64,000 nucleotides of DNA from Parapedobacter sp051400755. GTDB taxonomy: Bacteria; Bacteroidota; Bacteroidia; Sphingobacteriales; Sphingobacteriaceae. Each line of letters opens with the position of its first letter. Position 1 is the first letter of the stretch. This document shows positions 17,924 through 25,436 of the stretch, in pieces. Where the stretch lies: contig NZ_JBLFFL010000003.1 in the NCBI RefSeq assembly GCF_051400755.1, positions 248,001-312,000 of the forward strand, given 5' to 3'. The notes below the pieces were generated by a model. The model did no database searches, was not told the origin of the DNA, and saw nothing but the letters and a program-made list of their open reading frames with translations. The translations under genes and the position numbers were made by a program.

Positions 17924-17931
17924 TATGTTTG
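17924..17931 (+). promoter_or_regulatory. -7 box of a small-RNA promoter
   Basis: TATGTTTG matches TAnnTTTG perfectly, inside an AT-rich tract after the chitinase gene. The -33 element is weak. No protein gene on the plus strand follows before the opposing aminopeptidase gene, so the element would serve only the small transcript. Confidence 0.5.
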
Positions 17932-17936
17932 TACAA

Positions 17937-18133
17937 GAAATCAGCCGATAAGATCAAGTTGCATCTCTAACTTCGGAAGATGTCAGCGCCATACATACGG
18001 ATATACGAAAAAGTACCGCTAAGGATTTGCGGGATACGATACTGGTCTAAGGAGGCCATCAAGATTTTGGTTTGTTTTAATAGGTAGGAAGACGCCGATA
18101 ACCGCCCTGGTTATCGGCTCTTCTATTTTTATT
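17937..18133 (+). ncRNA. Candidate small RNA gene, family not recognised
   Basis: A transcription unit of about 195 bases is bounded by a perfect -7 box (17924-17931) and a strong intrinsic terminator (18094-18133), with no normal-length ORF. Its composition is balanced, unlike the AT-rich DNA just upstream. Internal hairpin: CCGCTAA / TTTGCGG (about 18016-18032, one mismatch). The 5' end contains GCCGATAA (17944-17951), repeated exactly in the 5' arm of the terminator, so the 3' arm could pair with either copy. The unit does not show the conserved cores of RNase P, tmRNA or SRP RNA; a 6S-like RNA is possible but unproven. A 35-codon reading frame (17980-18087) lies inside, so a small-protein mRNA is the main alternative. 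Confidence 0.5.
18094..18133 (+). terminator. Strong intrinsic terminator
   Basis: GCCGATAACC (18094-18103) and GGTTATCGGC (18109-18118) form a perfect 10-bp stem with a 5-base loop, followed by TCTTCTATTTTTATTTTA. The orientation is plus; on the minus strand no T-run follows. It ends the candidate small RNA and would also stop chitinase read-through before the convergent aminopeptidase gene. Confidence 0.9.
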
Positions 18134-18144
18134 TTATGCCTTCG

Positions 18145-19923
18145 CTATAGCGCGGCGGTCTTGTCAGCCAACCATTGCTGTTCCTGTACATCCAAATGTG
18201 GAGCAAGCTTTCGATATACCAGCGCATGGTAGGCATTCAGCCAACCGATGTGCCGGATATCGAGCAGTGATCGATCGATCAGGTGGGTGTCGATATAGCA
18301 CAGCGTCAACGTGTCGAATGCCATGAACGTACCAAACTCGGTCTCTTGCCGATCAATGCTCAACACCAGGTTCTCGATGCGGATGCCGTATTGCCCTTCG
18401 CGGTATAGTCCGGGCTCAATGGACGTAATCATTCCCGGCTCCACCGGCACATCCACTGCTGCCGCGTTAAAGGTATGCGGACCCTCATGTACGTTGAGGA
18501 AAAAACCGACACCGTGCCCGGTACCATGTCCGTAGTTGCGCAGGTGATCCCACAGCGGCTTGCGGGTGATCGCGTCTATTTGGTAGCCCCGGGTACCTTT
18601 TGGAAAAAGCGCCATGCTGCCTTCGATCATGCCTTTGAGTACCAAGGTATAATCGCTCCGCTCCGCATCGGTGATACGGCCCAACGACACCACGCGGGTG
18701 ATATCGGTAGTCCCGGTAAGGTATTGCCCCCCGGAATCGACCAGCAGCAACCCTTCTGGCTGCAACTCACTGTCGCTCGCCGGCGTCGCCTTATAATGCG
18801 GTAGCGCACCGTGCGCCTGATACCCGGCGATGGTATCAAAACTCTCTCCCACGAAACCCTCCTGTTCGGCGCGGAATTGCCGCAACCGGTCGGCCAGGGA
18901 GATTTCCGTAACGACTTCATGGCCAATGGCCGCTTCCAGCCATTTAAAAAACCGGGTCAGCGCTACACCGTCCTTTACCATGGTCTGGTTGGTGTGGGCA
19001 ATCTCGACCGCATTCTTGATCGCTTTGAACTGCGTCGTGGGGTTCATTTGCTCGATACGGACAACGGATGCAGGCACCCGGTTGTAAAGCGCAAAACAGG
19101 TACGTTTGGGATCGAGCAGGAGCATCGTCCCCTCATGTAAATGCCTTAGCGCATCCTCCACCGCCGTGTAATCGGCCAGCGCAACACCAGCCGCCGCCAA
19201 GGATGTTTTGTCGGTATCCGTCAGTTTCCGCCTATCCACGAATAACGTAGCCGTATCGGGAGTCACGAGTGCAAATGCCAACACCACCGGATTACACGCC
19301 ACATCACTGCCGCGGACATTGAAAAGCCAGGCAAGGTCATCTAGCGATGAGATGATATGCGCCCCGATCCTGTTCCGCTCCATTTCCCTGCGCAAGCGCC
19401 TGAGCTTCGTTTCGATGGATGCGCCGGTGATCTTTTCATCCAGCAGGTATGCCGGTGCTGTAGGCAACGCCGGCCGATCATGCCACAGTGGCGTAAGCAA
19501 GTCTACATCCCCATTGACCGTTATGCGGGCAGGTTTTAATTTATCCTGCACACTCTTGGCCAGCATTACTGATGTCAGTTTACCGTCGAAGGCTACCACG
19601 GCACCTTCGGACAGATTAGCCGCCAGCCAGTCCGCATATTCAGGCGCATGCTGCACCTTCAGTTTGACCAGCTCATACCCGCTCCCCGCCAATTGCTCCG
19701 TGGCCTGCACAAAATACCGGGCGTCTGTCCACAGTCCTGCAAAGCCCTGCGTAATGGCCAATATGCCGGCAGAGCCCGTGAAACCCGAAGCCCAAGCGAT
19801 ACACTTATAGTGGTCGGGCAGGTATTCGCTGATGTGCGGGTCGGCTGAGGGGACGATATAGGCGTCTATACGGTGCTGCGCCATGAGGCTGCGCAACGCA
19901 GCCAGCTTTTCTGCATGTGTCAT
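18145..19923 (-). CDS. Aminopeptidase P family protein (Xaa-Pro aminopeptidase, M24B)
   Basis: Cytosolic dinuclear-metal peptidase that removes N-terminal residues preceding proline. 592 residues with two creatinase-type N-terminal domains (start MTHAEKLAALRSLMAQ, then IDAYIVPSADPHISEYLP) and a C-terminal pita-bread M24 domain. Metal ligands are visible in LLVDSGGQYLTGTTDITR, GHGTGHGVGFFLNVHEGP, SIEPGLYREGQYGIRIEN. The long form with the C-terminal extension is usual in Bacteroidetes. The frame can open at 19947, but ATG 19923 has AAGGA at a good distance and gives the usual N-terminus. It is 37 bases downstream of the DUF1501 gene and probably co-transcribed with it. Confidence 0.94.
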   Translation of the reverse strand: MTHAEKLAALRSLMAQHRIDAYIVPSADPHISEYLPDHYKCIAWASGFTGSAGILAITQGFAGLWTDARYFVQATEQLAGSGYELVKLKVQHAPEYADWLAANLSEGAVVAFDGKLTSVMLAKSVQDKLKPARITVNGDVDLLTPLWHDRPALPTAPAYLLDEKITGASIETKLRRLRREMERNRIGAHIISSLDDLAWLFNVRGSDVACNPVVLAFALVTPDTATLFVDRRKLTDTDKTSLAAAGVALADYTAVEDALRHLHEGTMLLLDPKRTCFALYNRVPASVVRIEQMNPTTQFKAIKNAVEIAHTNQTMVKDGVALTRFFKWLEAAIGHEVVTEISLADRLRQFRAEQEGFVGESFDTIAGYQAHGALPHYKATPASDSELQPEGLLLVDSGGQYLTGTTDITRVVSLGRITDAERSDYTLVLKGMIEGSMALFPKGTRGYQIDAITRKPLWDHLRNYGHGTGHGVGFFLNVHEGPHTFNAAAVDVPVEPGMITSIEPGLYREGQYGIRIENLVLSIDRQETEFGTFMAFDTLTLCYIDTHLIDRSLLDIRHIGWLNAYHALVYRKLAPHLDVQEQQWLADKTAAL

Positions 19924-19960
19924 GATTCCTTGCATTTGGCGGTGCAAGTTACAAAACTTT

Positions 19961-21241
19961 CTAAGTCATCACCCCTATCCCTTCACCGTTCCAATCCGGA
20001 AAGAGTGTAGTGGTATCGGCGATGCCGAGGTGTTTCGCGGCCACCTCGCTGAATACCTGCCTAAAATCAGTTGTCACCGGCAGATCCCGTCCGTCTTCCA
20101 AGTTGTCTTTGGCGAGCGGTTCCATTTTTCCGTATACAGCACCGCCCGCAACCGAGGCACCCAAGATAAAATTGCACGATGCCCGCCCGTGATCGGTTCC
20201 CCGGGTGCCGTTCTGATGTACGGTACGTCCAAACTCCGTCATCGTCATCAGTATCACATCGTCCTGATAGCCTCCCAAGTCGGTCCAAAAAGCGGTCATG
20301 CTATTGCTTAAATCTGCCACATTGCGCGCGAAGGTACCGTTCACCGTACCTTGATTGAGGTGGGTGTCCCACCCATTGGATTCGGCAAAGGCGACCTCCA
20401 GCCCCACGTCCATCTTGATCAATTGGGCAATCTGCTTAAGGGAGTTGCCCAGCGCCGAGTTGGGATACTTAGCATTATTCGCCGGCTTGTACGGCTTCGC
20501 CGCCACGCTTTTGAGCATGTTGGCTGCCTCGAACGTTTCCTTACCCGTATCCCGCAGCATATCCGATGCCGTTTGATCATACAGTTCCTCAAAACTCTTT
20601 GCCGTCCGGTTCGCCGCCGCAGGGTTGCCCTGCGAACGTATGGCAAAATCTTTCAAGTCGCTGATGGCCAGCGCCGGATGATCGCCGTAAAGCGAACGCG
20701 GCATGGCTGGGGTAAGGCTCACCGCTGAAAAAGGCGTAATGTCCTCGTGGCCGAGCAGCCCGACGGCCCGGTTGAGCCACCCACTCGGCGTACCTTTGTC
20801 AAACGGGGTGCCGGACTCCATGTAATCTTGCGCGTCGAAATGCGAACGTGTAGCATTGGGCGATCCAATGCCGTGTACAATGGCCAACTGTCCTTCCCGG
20901 AATAATGACTCAAAACTTGCCAAGCCGGGATGCAGCCCAAAATGCCCATCAAGGTCAATTAGCGGGGGTGCTTGACTTTGTTTAGCGGCCGAAAGAAAAA
21001 GATCCGGCCGCGCCGCCTTTAAGTACTGATCGGTAAAGGGGCTCACCGCCATCAACCCGTCCATCGCGCCCCGCTGAAAAATACATACCAGGGTCTTACG
21101 GCGCTGGAACAACTTCGAAATTTTCTCCCGGGCCGCTGCTTCCGCTAAAAAGGCGGGAATACCGCCCATTAACCCCACGCCAAACAAGCTCAACCCGCCT
21201 GCTTTCAGAAAGCCTCTTCTTGATAATCTGCTCGGTGACAT
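19961..21241 (-). CDS. DUF1501 family Tat-exported protein
   Basis: 426-residue protein with a twin-arginine signal (SRRGFLKAGGLSLFGVG, about residues 5-22). The DUF1501 body belongs to the alkaline-phosphatase/sulfatase-like fold: TLVCIFQRGAMDGL, AIVHGIGSPNATRSHFDAQDYME, ESNGWDTHLNQG, MTEFGRTVHQNGTRGTDHGRASCNF. The function of the family is unknown. It is encoded 32 bases after the DUF1800 gene; the two families are very commonly neighbours in Bacteroidetes, Planctomycetes and Proteobacteria, which suggests joint work in the envelope. ATG 21241 is preferred to the upstream start at 21262 because it places the RR motif close to the N-terminus. Confidence 0.92.
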   Translation of the reverse strand: MSPSRLSRRGFLKAGGLSLFGVGLMGGIPAFLAEAAAREKISKLFQRRKTLVCIFQRGAMDGLMAVSPFTDQYLKAARPDLFLSAAKQSQAPPLIDLDGHFGLHPGLASFESLFREGQLAIVHGIGSPNATRSHFDAQDYMESGTPFDKGTPSGWLNRAVGLLGHEDITPFSAVSLTPAMPRSLYGDHPALAISDLKDFAIRSQGNPAAANRTAKSFEELYDQTASDMLRDTGKETFEAANMLKSVAAKPYKPANNAKYPNSALGNSLKQIAQLIKMDVGLEVAFAESNGWDTHLNQGTVNGTFARNVADLSNSMTAFWTDLGGYQDDVILMTMTEFGRTVHQNGTRGTDHGRASCNFILGASVAGGAVYGKMEPLAKDNLEDGRDLPVTTDFRQVFSEVAAKHLGIADTTTLFPDWNGEGIGVMT

Positions 21242-21273
21242 ATGTGTTGTTTTATGGCGCATCTATAACCTTG

Positions 21274-23118
21274 TCAGCGCCGCTGGAATTCGGGTGAACC
21301 GATAATCACGCCCACCACCTGCGCAAGCATCCGCCTCGTCTCTTCGCCCTGTTCGCGCCGTGTGCGCTCGTCAGCTTTACCCATCTCCTCCAAATCACTT
21401 AAATCAGTCGTATCGGGTGATGTGGCAACGCTCGCTGCCTTCACTTTCTTCTCTAATTCCGGGTCGTTCAATAGGGGGATAAGGCGCTGTTCGGTAGCGC
21501 CGAAATCCCGCTCAGGCAACAAGCGCGGGGCAAACGCCCGCAATGCCGCAGCCGTGCTTTCGGGTTCATAATCATCATTGAGCGCCACGAGATCGAAACG
21601 CGTCCCCGAAACCTTTCCGGATGCCAGCGCCATTCCGAAATTCATCCGGCTCAGCAAAGACCCCGTGTTGATCCAATATTGACCGCGGTCGGGAAAACCG
21701 GTAGGTGCCTGGTAATAGTATACCTTTTCTCCCATCCGTGCGCTCCATTGGTACAACGGAAATGGACGCGTCACCTGTGCATCCAAGGCGCGAGCCGCGC
21801 TGATGGCCAATTCAAAGGGTGATTTGGTCTTTTCACGGATGACAGACGCGCTCCAGAATTCGGGTGACGACACCATAGCGACCAGCACTTGACGTATATC
21901 GCCGTCGGACGAACGAAACACTTCGGCCATCCGATCCACCAAGGTTGTCGGCGGATCATCGCTTACGAACCGTATCGCAATCTTGCGCGAAATGAAGGCG
22001 GCCGTAGACGGGTGGTGTGCCAGCATCTCTAACAACGCCACTCCTTCTTGATACCCGCTCTTCGGCCCAAATACCTTACCCATCACGGTCTTCCTGCCTG
22101 GATCATGCCGGTTCGCCGCAAATAGAAAATCCCCATCGCGCACGAAACCCTGTTTGCTCCAAGCGGTCTTCGCCATGCGTTCCAACCGCCTATATTGTTG
22201 GCTTGCGGTGTCCATCGGGTACACCGTCCAGCCGGTCAGCACCCGTGCGGCCGCTGTTACATCCTGTTGGTCGTACCCCCCATCCACGCCCAACGTATGC
22301 AATTCCATGACCTCCCGCGCGTAATTCTCGTTGATACCGCCTCGGTTTCGGCGCTTGACGACAGTGCCTTTACGGCTCTCCGCGTTGGCCGGCGCGGGCT
22401 GCTCCGCGGAACTGTTGAAATTATCAAGGTAATAAAGCATCGCCGGTGATTTGGCTGTGGCTAGCAGCAGGTCGTCAAAGTTACCTAACGCATTCGGACG
22501 TATGGCGTCCCGTTCATAGGAAAGAATGAAGCGAGCGCAATTGGTGTTGGTGGCAGATACGTTGAAATGGTTCATCCAAAAGCTGGTCATTACCTCTTGC
22601 AACTGATTGTTGGCGAAGGTAGCACGCAGCACCTTTTGATTGATTAGCTGTTTATACAACTCTTGAGGGGCTCTAAGCTCTTTTTCCTCGCGGTACCGCT
22701 GAAGCGCCTTCCGATAATCCTCACGGGAGGCGCTGGCACTCGCTGTATCGATGAAACCTGCCTGGATAGCCATACGCTGGACCTGGCCCGGCAGGGGGAA
22801 CAGCCGTGCCACTTCGTCATTCTGCAAGGCAAGCGCATCATACGGAGCGAGCGTCTCCGCCAGTTGATCATCGGGCAAATCAGCGTTTAATTGTGCCAAG
22901 AACCACGCTTCAATCCCTTGATTCACCACGCTATCCACTTGTCCCGGTAACGGTCCATAGGTAAAGCGGCTTAGTAAATGTGCCGCTGCCTCCCGTTTTG
23001 AGAGGCCCGCCGCTTCATAGGGCAAGGCGATCTTGCCGGGGTGTTGCCCATATCCATGATGAGCAACAACAAGAAACAGGCAACCAAACCCCATCGAACA
23101 AAACAGACGTACCTTCAT
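21274..23118 (-). CDS. DUF1800 domain-containing exported protein
   Basis: 614-residue secreted protein with a signal peptide (about 1-24, ending GYGQ). DUF1800 landmarks are LSKREAAAHLLSRFTYGP near the N-terminus, SFWMNHFNVSATNTNCARF, NENYAREVMELHTLGVDGGYDQQDVTAAARVLTGW, given here in parts as NENYAREVMELHTLGVDGG, and SPEFWSASVIREKTKSPFEL. No enzymatic activity is established for the family. The frame opens at a TTG at 23148, but that codon lies inside a 26-bp palindrome, and ATG 23118 begins the signal peptide. It is the first gene of a minus-strand unit with DUF1501 and aminopeptidase P. Confidence 0.92.
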   Translation of the reverse strand: MKVRLFCSMGFGCLFLVVAHHGYGQHPGKIALPYEAAGLSKREAAAHLLSRFTYGPLPGQVDSVVNQGIEAWFLAQLNADLPDDQLAETLAPYDALALQNDEVARLFPLPGQVQRMAIQAGFIDTASASASREDYRKALQRYREEKELRAPQELYKQLINQKVLRATFANNQLQEVMTSFWMNHFNVSATNTNCARFILSYERDAIRPNALGNFDDLLLATAKSPAMLYYLDNFNSSAEQPAPANAESRKGTVVKRRNRGGINENYAREVMELHTLGVDGGYDQQDVTAAARVLTGWTVYPMDTASQQYRRLERMAKTAWSKQGFVRDGDFLFAANRHDPGRKTVMGKVFGPKSGYQEGVALLEMLAHHPSTAAFISRKIAIRFVSDDPPTTLVDRMAEVFRSSDGDIRQVLVAMVSSPEFWSASVIREKTKSPFELAISAARALDAQVTRPFPLYQWSARMGEKVYYYQAPTGFPDRGQYWINTGSLLSRMNFGMALASGKVSGTRFDLVALNDDYEPESTAAALRAFAPRLLPERDFGATEQRLIPLLNDPELEKKVKAASVATSPDTTDLSDLEEMGKADERTRREQGEETRRMLAQVVGVIIGSPEFQRR

Positions 23119-23129
23119 CGTTGCTTGTT

Positions 23130-23155
23130 TTTCTGTTTGACTAGTCAAACGGAAA
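23130..23155. promoter_or_regulatory. 26-bp imperfect palindrome between divergent genes
   Basis: The core GTTTGACTAGTCAAAC (23135-23150) is a perfect 16-bp palindrome, extended outward by TTTC / GAAA after one mismatch. It lies 11 bases upstream of the DUF1800 start codon and 40 bases upstream of the divergent HExxH gene, so it is well placed as an operator for both. Confidence 0.5.
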
Positions 23156-23171
23156 CAAGTTTAAACCTTTT

Positions 23172-23179
23172 TAGTTTTG
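23172..23179 (+). promoter_or_regulatory. -7 box before the HExxH protein gene
   Basis: TAGTTTTG matches TAnnTTTG perfectly, 15 bases before the ATG at 23195. No convincing -33 element is present, so the promoter would be weak or activator-dependent. Confidence 0.4.
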
Positions 23180-23194
23180 TGCTGTTGAAATGAT

Positions 23195-23842
23195 ATGGGA
23201 TTTAAAGTCATACCATCCCCAATCAAAGCGCAAACATGGATTGCGTTATCCCACTATCCCGAACTGAACGATACAAACATCCATTTTATTTTTACCCGGA
23301 AGCTGAAACATTCGGTCATGGCCGCACGACCCGTCGTCGGGTCCTTGTTTAAAAACCGGAAAAAACGCGTCTACCAGATCCTGATCAATCCGGTTTTCAA
23401 ACTCGAACACAGTTTCGAAACCATGCAGCAGATTCCGGATAAGGTGTTGATCGGTTGGATTGGCCACGAGCTGGGTCACATCATGGATTACGAAGGCAGA
23501 AGTACCTGGGAAATCATTGGATTTGGGATCTCGTACTGGCTATCCAAAAAATACATCCGCAAAGCCGAGCGCGTGGCCGATCATTTTGCCGTGAATCGCG
23601 GCATGAGCGATTACCTATTGGCAACCAAAGCGTTCATCTTGGATCATACCGAACTGCCCCAGGTGTACAAGGATAAAATCGCCGCGCTATACCTTTCTCC
23701 CGATGACATTATGGCGTTAGTCGCCGAGCTAGAAAAAGAAGACGATGCTGAAAAGACGGAGATACTCGCTGACGAAACGGATACCATCCGCGAAGTGGAA
23801 ACTGCGCTTCATGAAGAACGCCGCCAGACTCATCCCGGTTAA
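23195..23842 (+). CDS. Putative zinc metalloprotease with HExxH and ExxxD motifs
   Basis: 215-residue protein of unnamed family. GWIGHELGHIMDYE contains HExxH (His91, Glu92, His95), and AERVADHFAVNRG (from Glu125) resembles the third-ligand motif of gluzincins such as M48. Between the two lies a hydrophobic helix (TWEIIGFGISYWL, about 104-116) that may touch the membrane. No signal peptide is evident, and the C-terminal 45 residues are highly charged (ELEKEDDAEKTEI). The function is unknown; a membrane-associated intracellular protease is a reasonable guess. It is divergent from the DUF1800 gene and overlaps the convergent GH3 gene by four bases at the stop codons. Confidence 0.75.
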   Translation: MGFKVIPSPIKAQTWIALSHYPELNDTNIHFIFTRKLKHSVMAARPVVGSLFKNRKKRVYQILINPVFKLEHSFETMQQIPDKVLIGWIGHELGHIMDYEGRSTWEIIGFGISYWLSKKYIRKAERVADHFAVNRGMSDYLLATKAFILDHTELPQVYKDKIAALYLSPDDIMALVAELEKEDDAEKTEILADETDTIREVETALHEERRQTHPG

Positions 23843-25365
23843 GCGTAGGCTAGGCTCTCAACAAAGTTTTCAAACGCCCTGAAATCTTCTTCCTTCATCA
23901 CGCGCGGTATTTTGGTCTGTCCACCTAATTTCTTCGTCGCCTTGCTCCACTGGTAAAAGTAATCTGCCGGCACGATTTCCACTTCGATGCCCTTCAATGC
24001 CTTATCTCGGGCAACCTTGTAATTCTTATTGTTTTCGGCTAATTCACGATCCAAAAATGCTGTTACCGCCGATGCATCCAAGGCTTTATTGGTACCGATA
24101 TACCACTTGTTAATGTAGTCTTCACCCTGTCGGACGGCCGCCACAGTAAACTCCAGCACGTCTACATCAAATCGTTCGCCCAACCTTTCCATAGCGGCGT
24201 TCATCTGATGCACGGACAGTTGCTCGCCCACCACATTGAGAAAATGTTTTGTCCGGCCGGTGATGATGATTTCCGCGCGCTCAACATCGGTAATCATCAC
24301 CGTGTCGCCGATCATATACCGCCAGGCCCCCGCCACCGTCGAGATCAGCAATACGTATTGTACATGGGGTTTCGCCTCCTCAAGGGTCAGCACCTCAGCG
24401 TCTTGCCTGACACATCCGTGCTCATCCATATTGTCTCCGGTAAACGGAACAAATTCAAAAAACACCCCGTTGTCCACAATCAGTGCCATGGATTGGGTAT
24501 CCGGCCGCTTTTGGGTAGCCAGATATCCTTCTGAAGCGAGGTACGTGTCAATGTAAATGAGCGGTTTGGCCATTAAGGTTTCAAAACTTTTCTTATAGGG
24601 TTCGAATGCCACCCCACCCGATGTATACACCTGCAGGTTGGGCCAAATGTCATGTATGGTCTTCGCGTTATTTTGACGGATGATCTCCTTGAGCAACAAT
24701 TCGGACCACGAGGGGATGCCGGTCATGCTGCCGATATCCCAATTCGGCGCGTATTTGGCGATCTTGCGCACGCGTTCGTCCCAACTCTTGGTAGCGGCGA
24801 TCCGCGCACCGGGTTTGTAAAACCGTCTGAACCAAATCGGTATATTGGCGGCGCTGATACCGCTGATCTCACCTTCCAGAAACTCGCCGTTGGAGGTCAA
24901 CGCGGTGCTGCTGCCCAGCATCATGATTTGCTTCTCGAAGAAATCGGCAGGCAGGTCGAAATTCTTGAGGCTTATGATCTGTTGCATACCCGATTTTTTG
25001 ATCGCATCGAGCATGTCATCGGTTACCGGTATGGCCTTGCTATTGGTTGTGGTACCACTGCTCAGCGCAAAGTAGCGCTGCCCTCCGGGCCAAGTTACAT
25101 TTTGGTGGCCTTCGCGGAGGTAATGCCACCATGCTGCATATAAGTTATCGTAATCAAAAATCGGAACTTCCTGTTGGAATGCTTTTACCGGATCGGGGTC
25201 GGCCAAGATGTCTTCAAAACGATATTTTTTTCCGAATGCGGTATGCTTTGCCTTGTCCAGCAGGTGCCGCAACACATTCCATTGTGCTTTTGCCGGCTGC
25301 GGGTCGCTACTGATGTAACCCGTCACGTCAATTGCGCCTTTGATTAACCCTCCGATAATTGCCAT
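23839..25365 (-). CDS. GH3 auxin-responsive promoter family protein (acyl-adenylate-forming)
   Basis: 508-residue cytosolic protein of the GH3 fold, part of the ANL superfamily that activates a carboxylate with ATP and joins it to an amine. Visible features are the phosphate-binding YFALSSGTTTNSKAIPVT (about 94-111), the nucleotide-contact region VYTSGGVAFEPYKKSF, and the C-terminal GRTKHFLNVVGEQLS. In plants these enzymes conjugate amino acids to hormones. The bacterial substrate is unknown. A strong Shine-Dalgarno sequence, AGGAGG, precedes the ATG. It is divergent from dacB and convergent with the HExxH gene. Confidence 0.92.
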   Translation of the reverse strand: MAIIGGLIKGAIDVTGYISSDPQPAKAQWNVLRHLLDKAKHTAFGKKYRFEDILADPDPVKAFQQEVPIFDYDNLYAAWWHYLREGHQNVTWPGGQRYFALSSGTTTNSKAIPVTDDMLDAIKKSGMQQIISLKNFDLPADFFEKQIMMLGSSTALTSNGEFLEGEISGISAANIPIWFRRFYKPGARIAATKSWDERVRKIAKYAPNWDIGSMTGIPSWSELLLKEIIRQNNAKTIHDIWPNLQVYTSGGVAFEPYKKSFETLMAKPLIYIDTYLASEGYLATQKRPDTQSMALIVDNGVFFEFVPFTGDNMDEHGCVRQDAEVLTLEEAKPHVQYVLLISTVAGAWRYMIGDTVMITDVERAEIIITGRTKHFLNVVGEQLSVHQMNAAMERLGERFDVDVLEFTVAAVRQGEDYINKWYIGTNKALDASAVTAFLDRELAENNKNYKVARDKALKGIEVEIVPADYFYQWSKATKKLGGQTKIPRVMKEEDFRAFENFVESLAYA

Positions 25366-25436
25366 GGTTTTTCCTCCTACATCATAAAGAGAACACGGCG
25401 GGAACGATTTTGTTGAAAATTGTTACTTTCGCCAAT

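Noticed and set aside
17980..18087. The 35-codon frame as a confirmed gene
   Set aside because: Its only purine-rich motif is directly adjacent to the ATG and there is no recognisable product; kept as a finding, not annotated as CDS.
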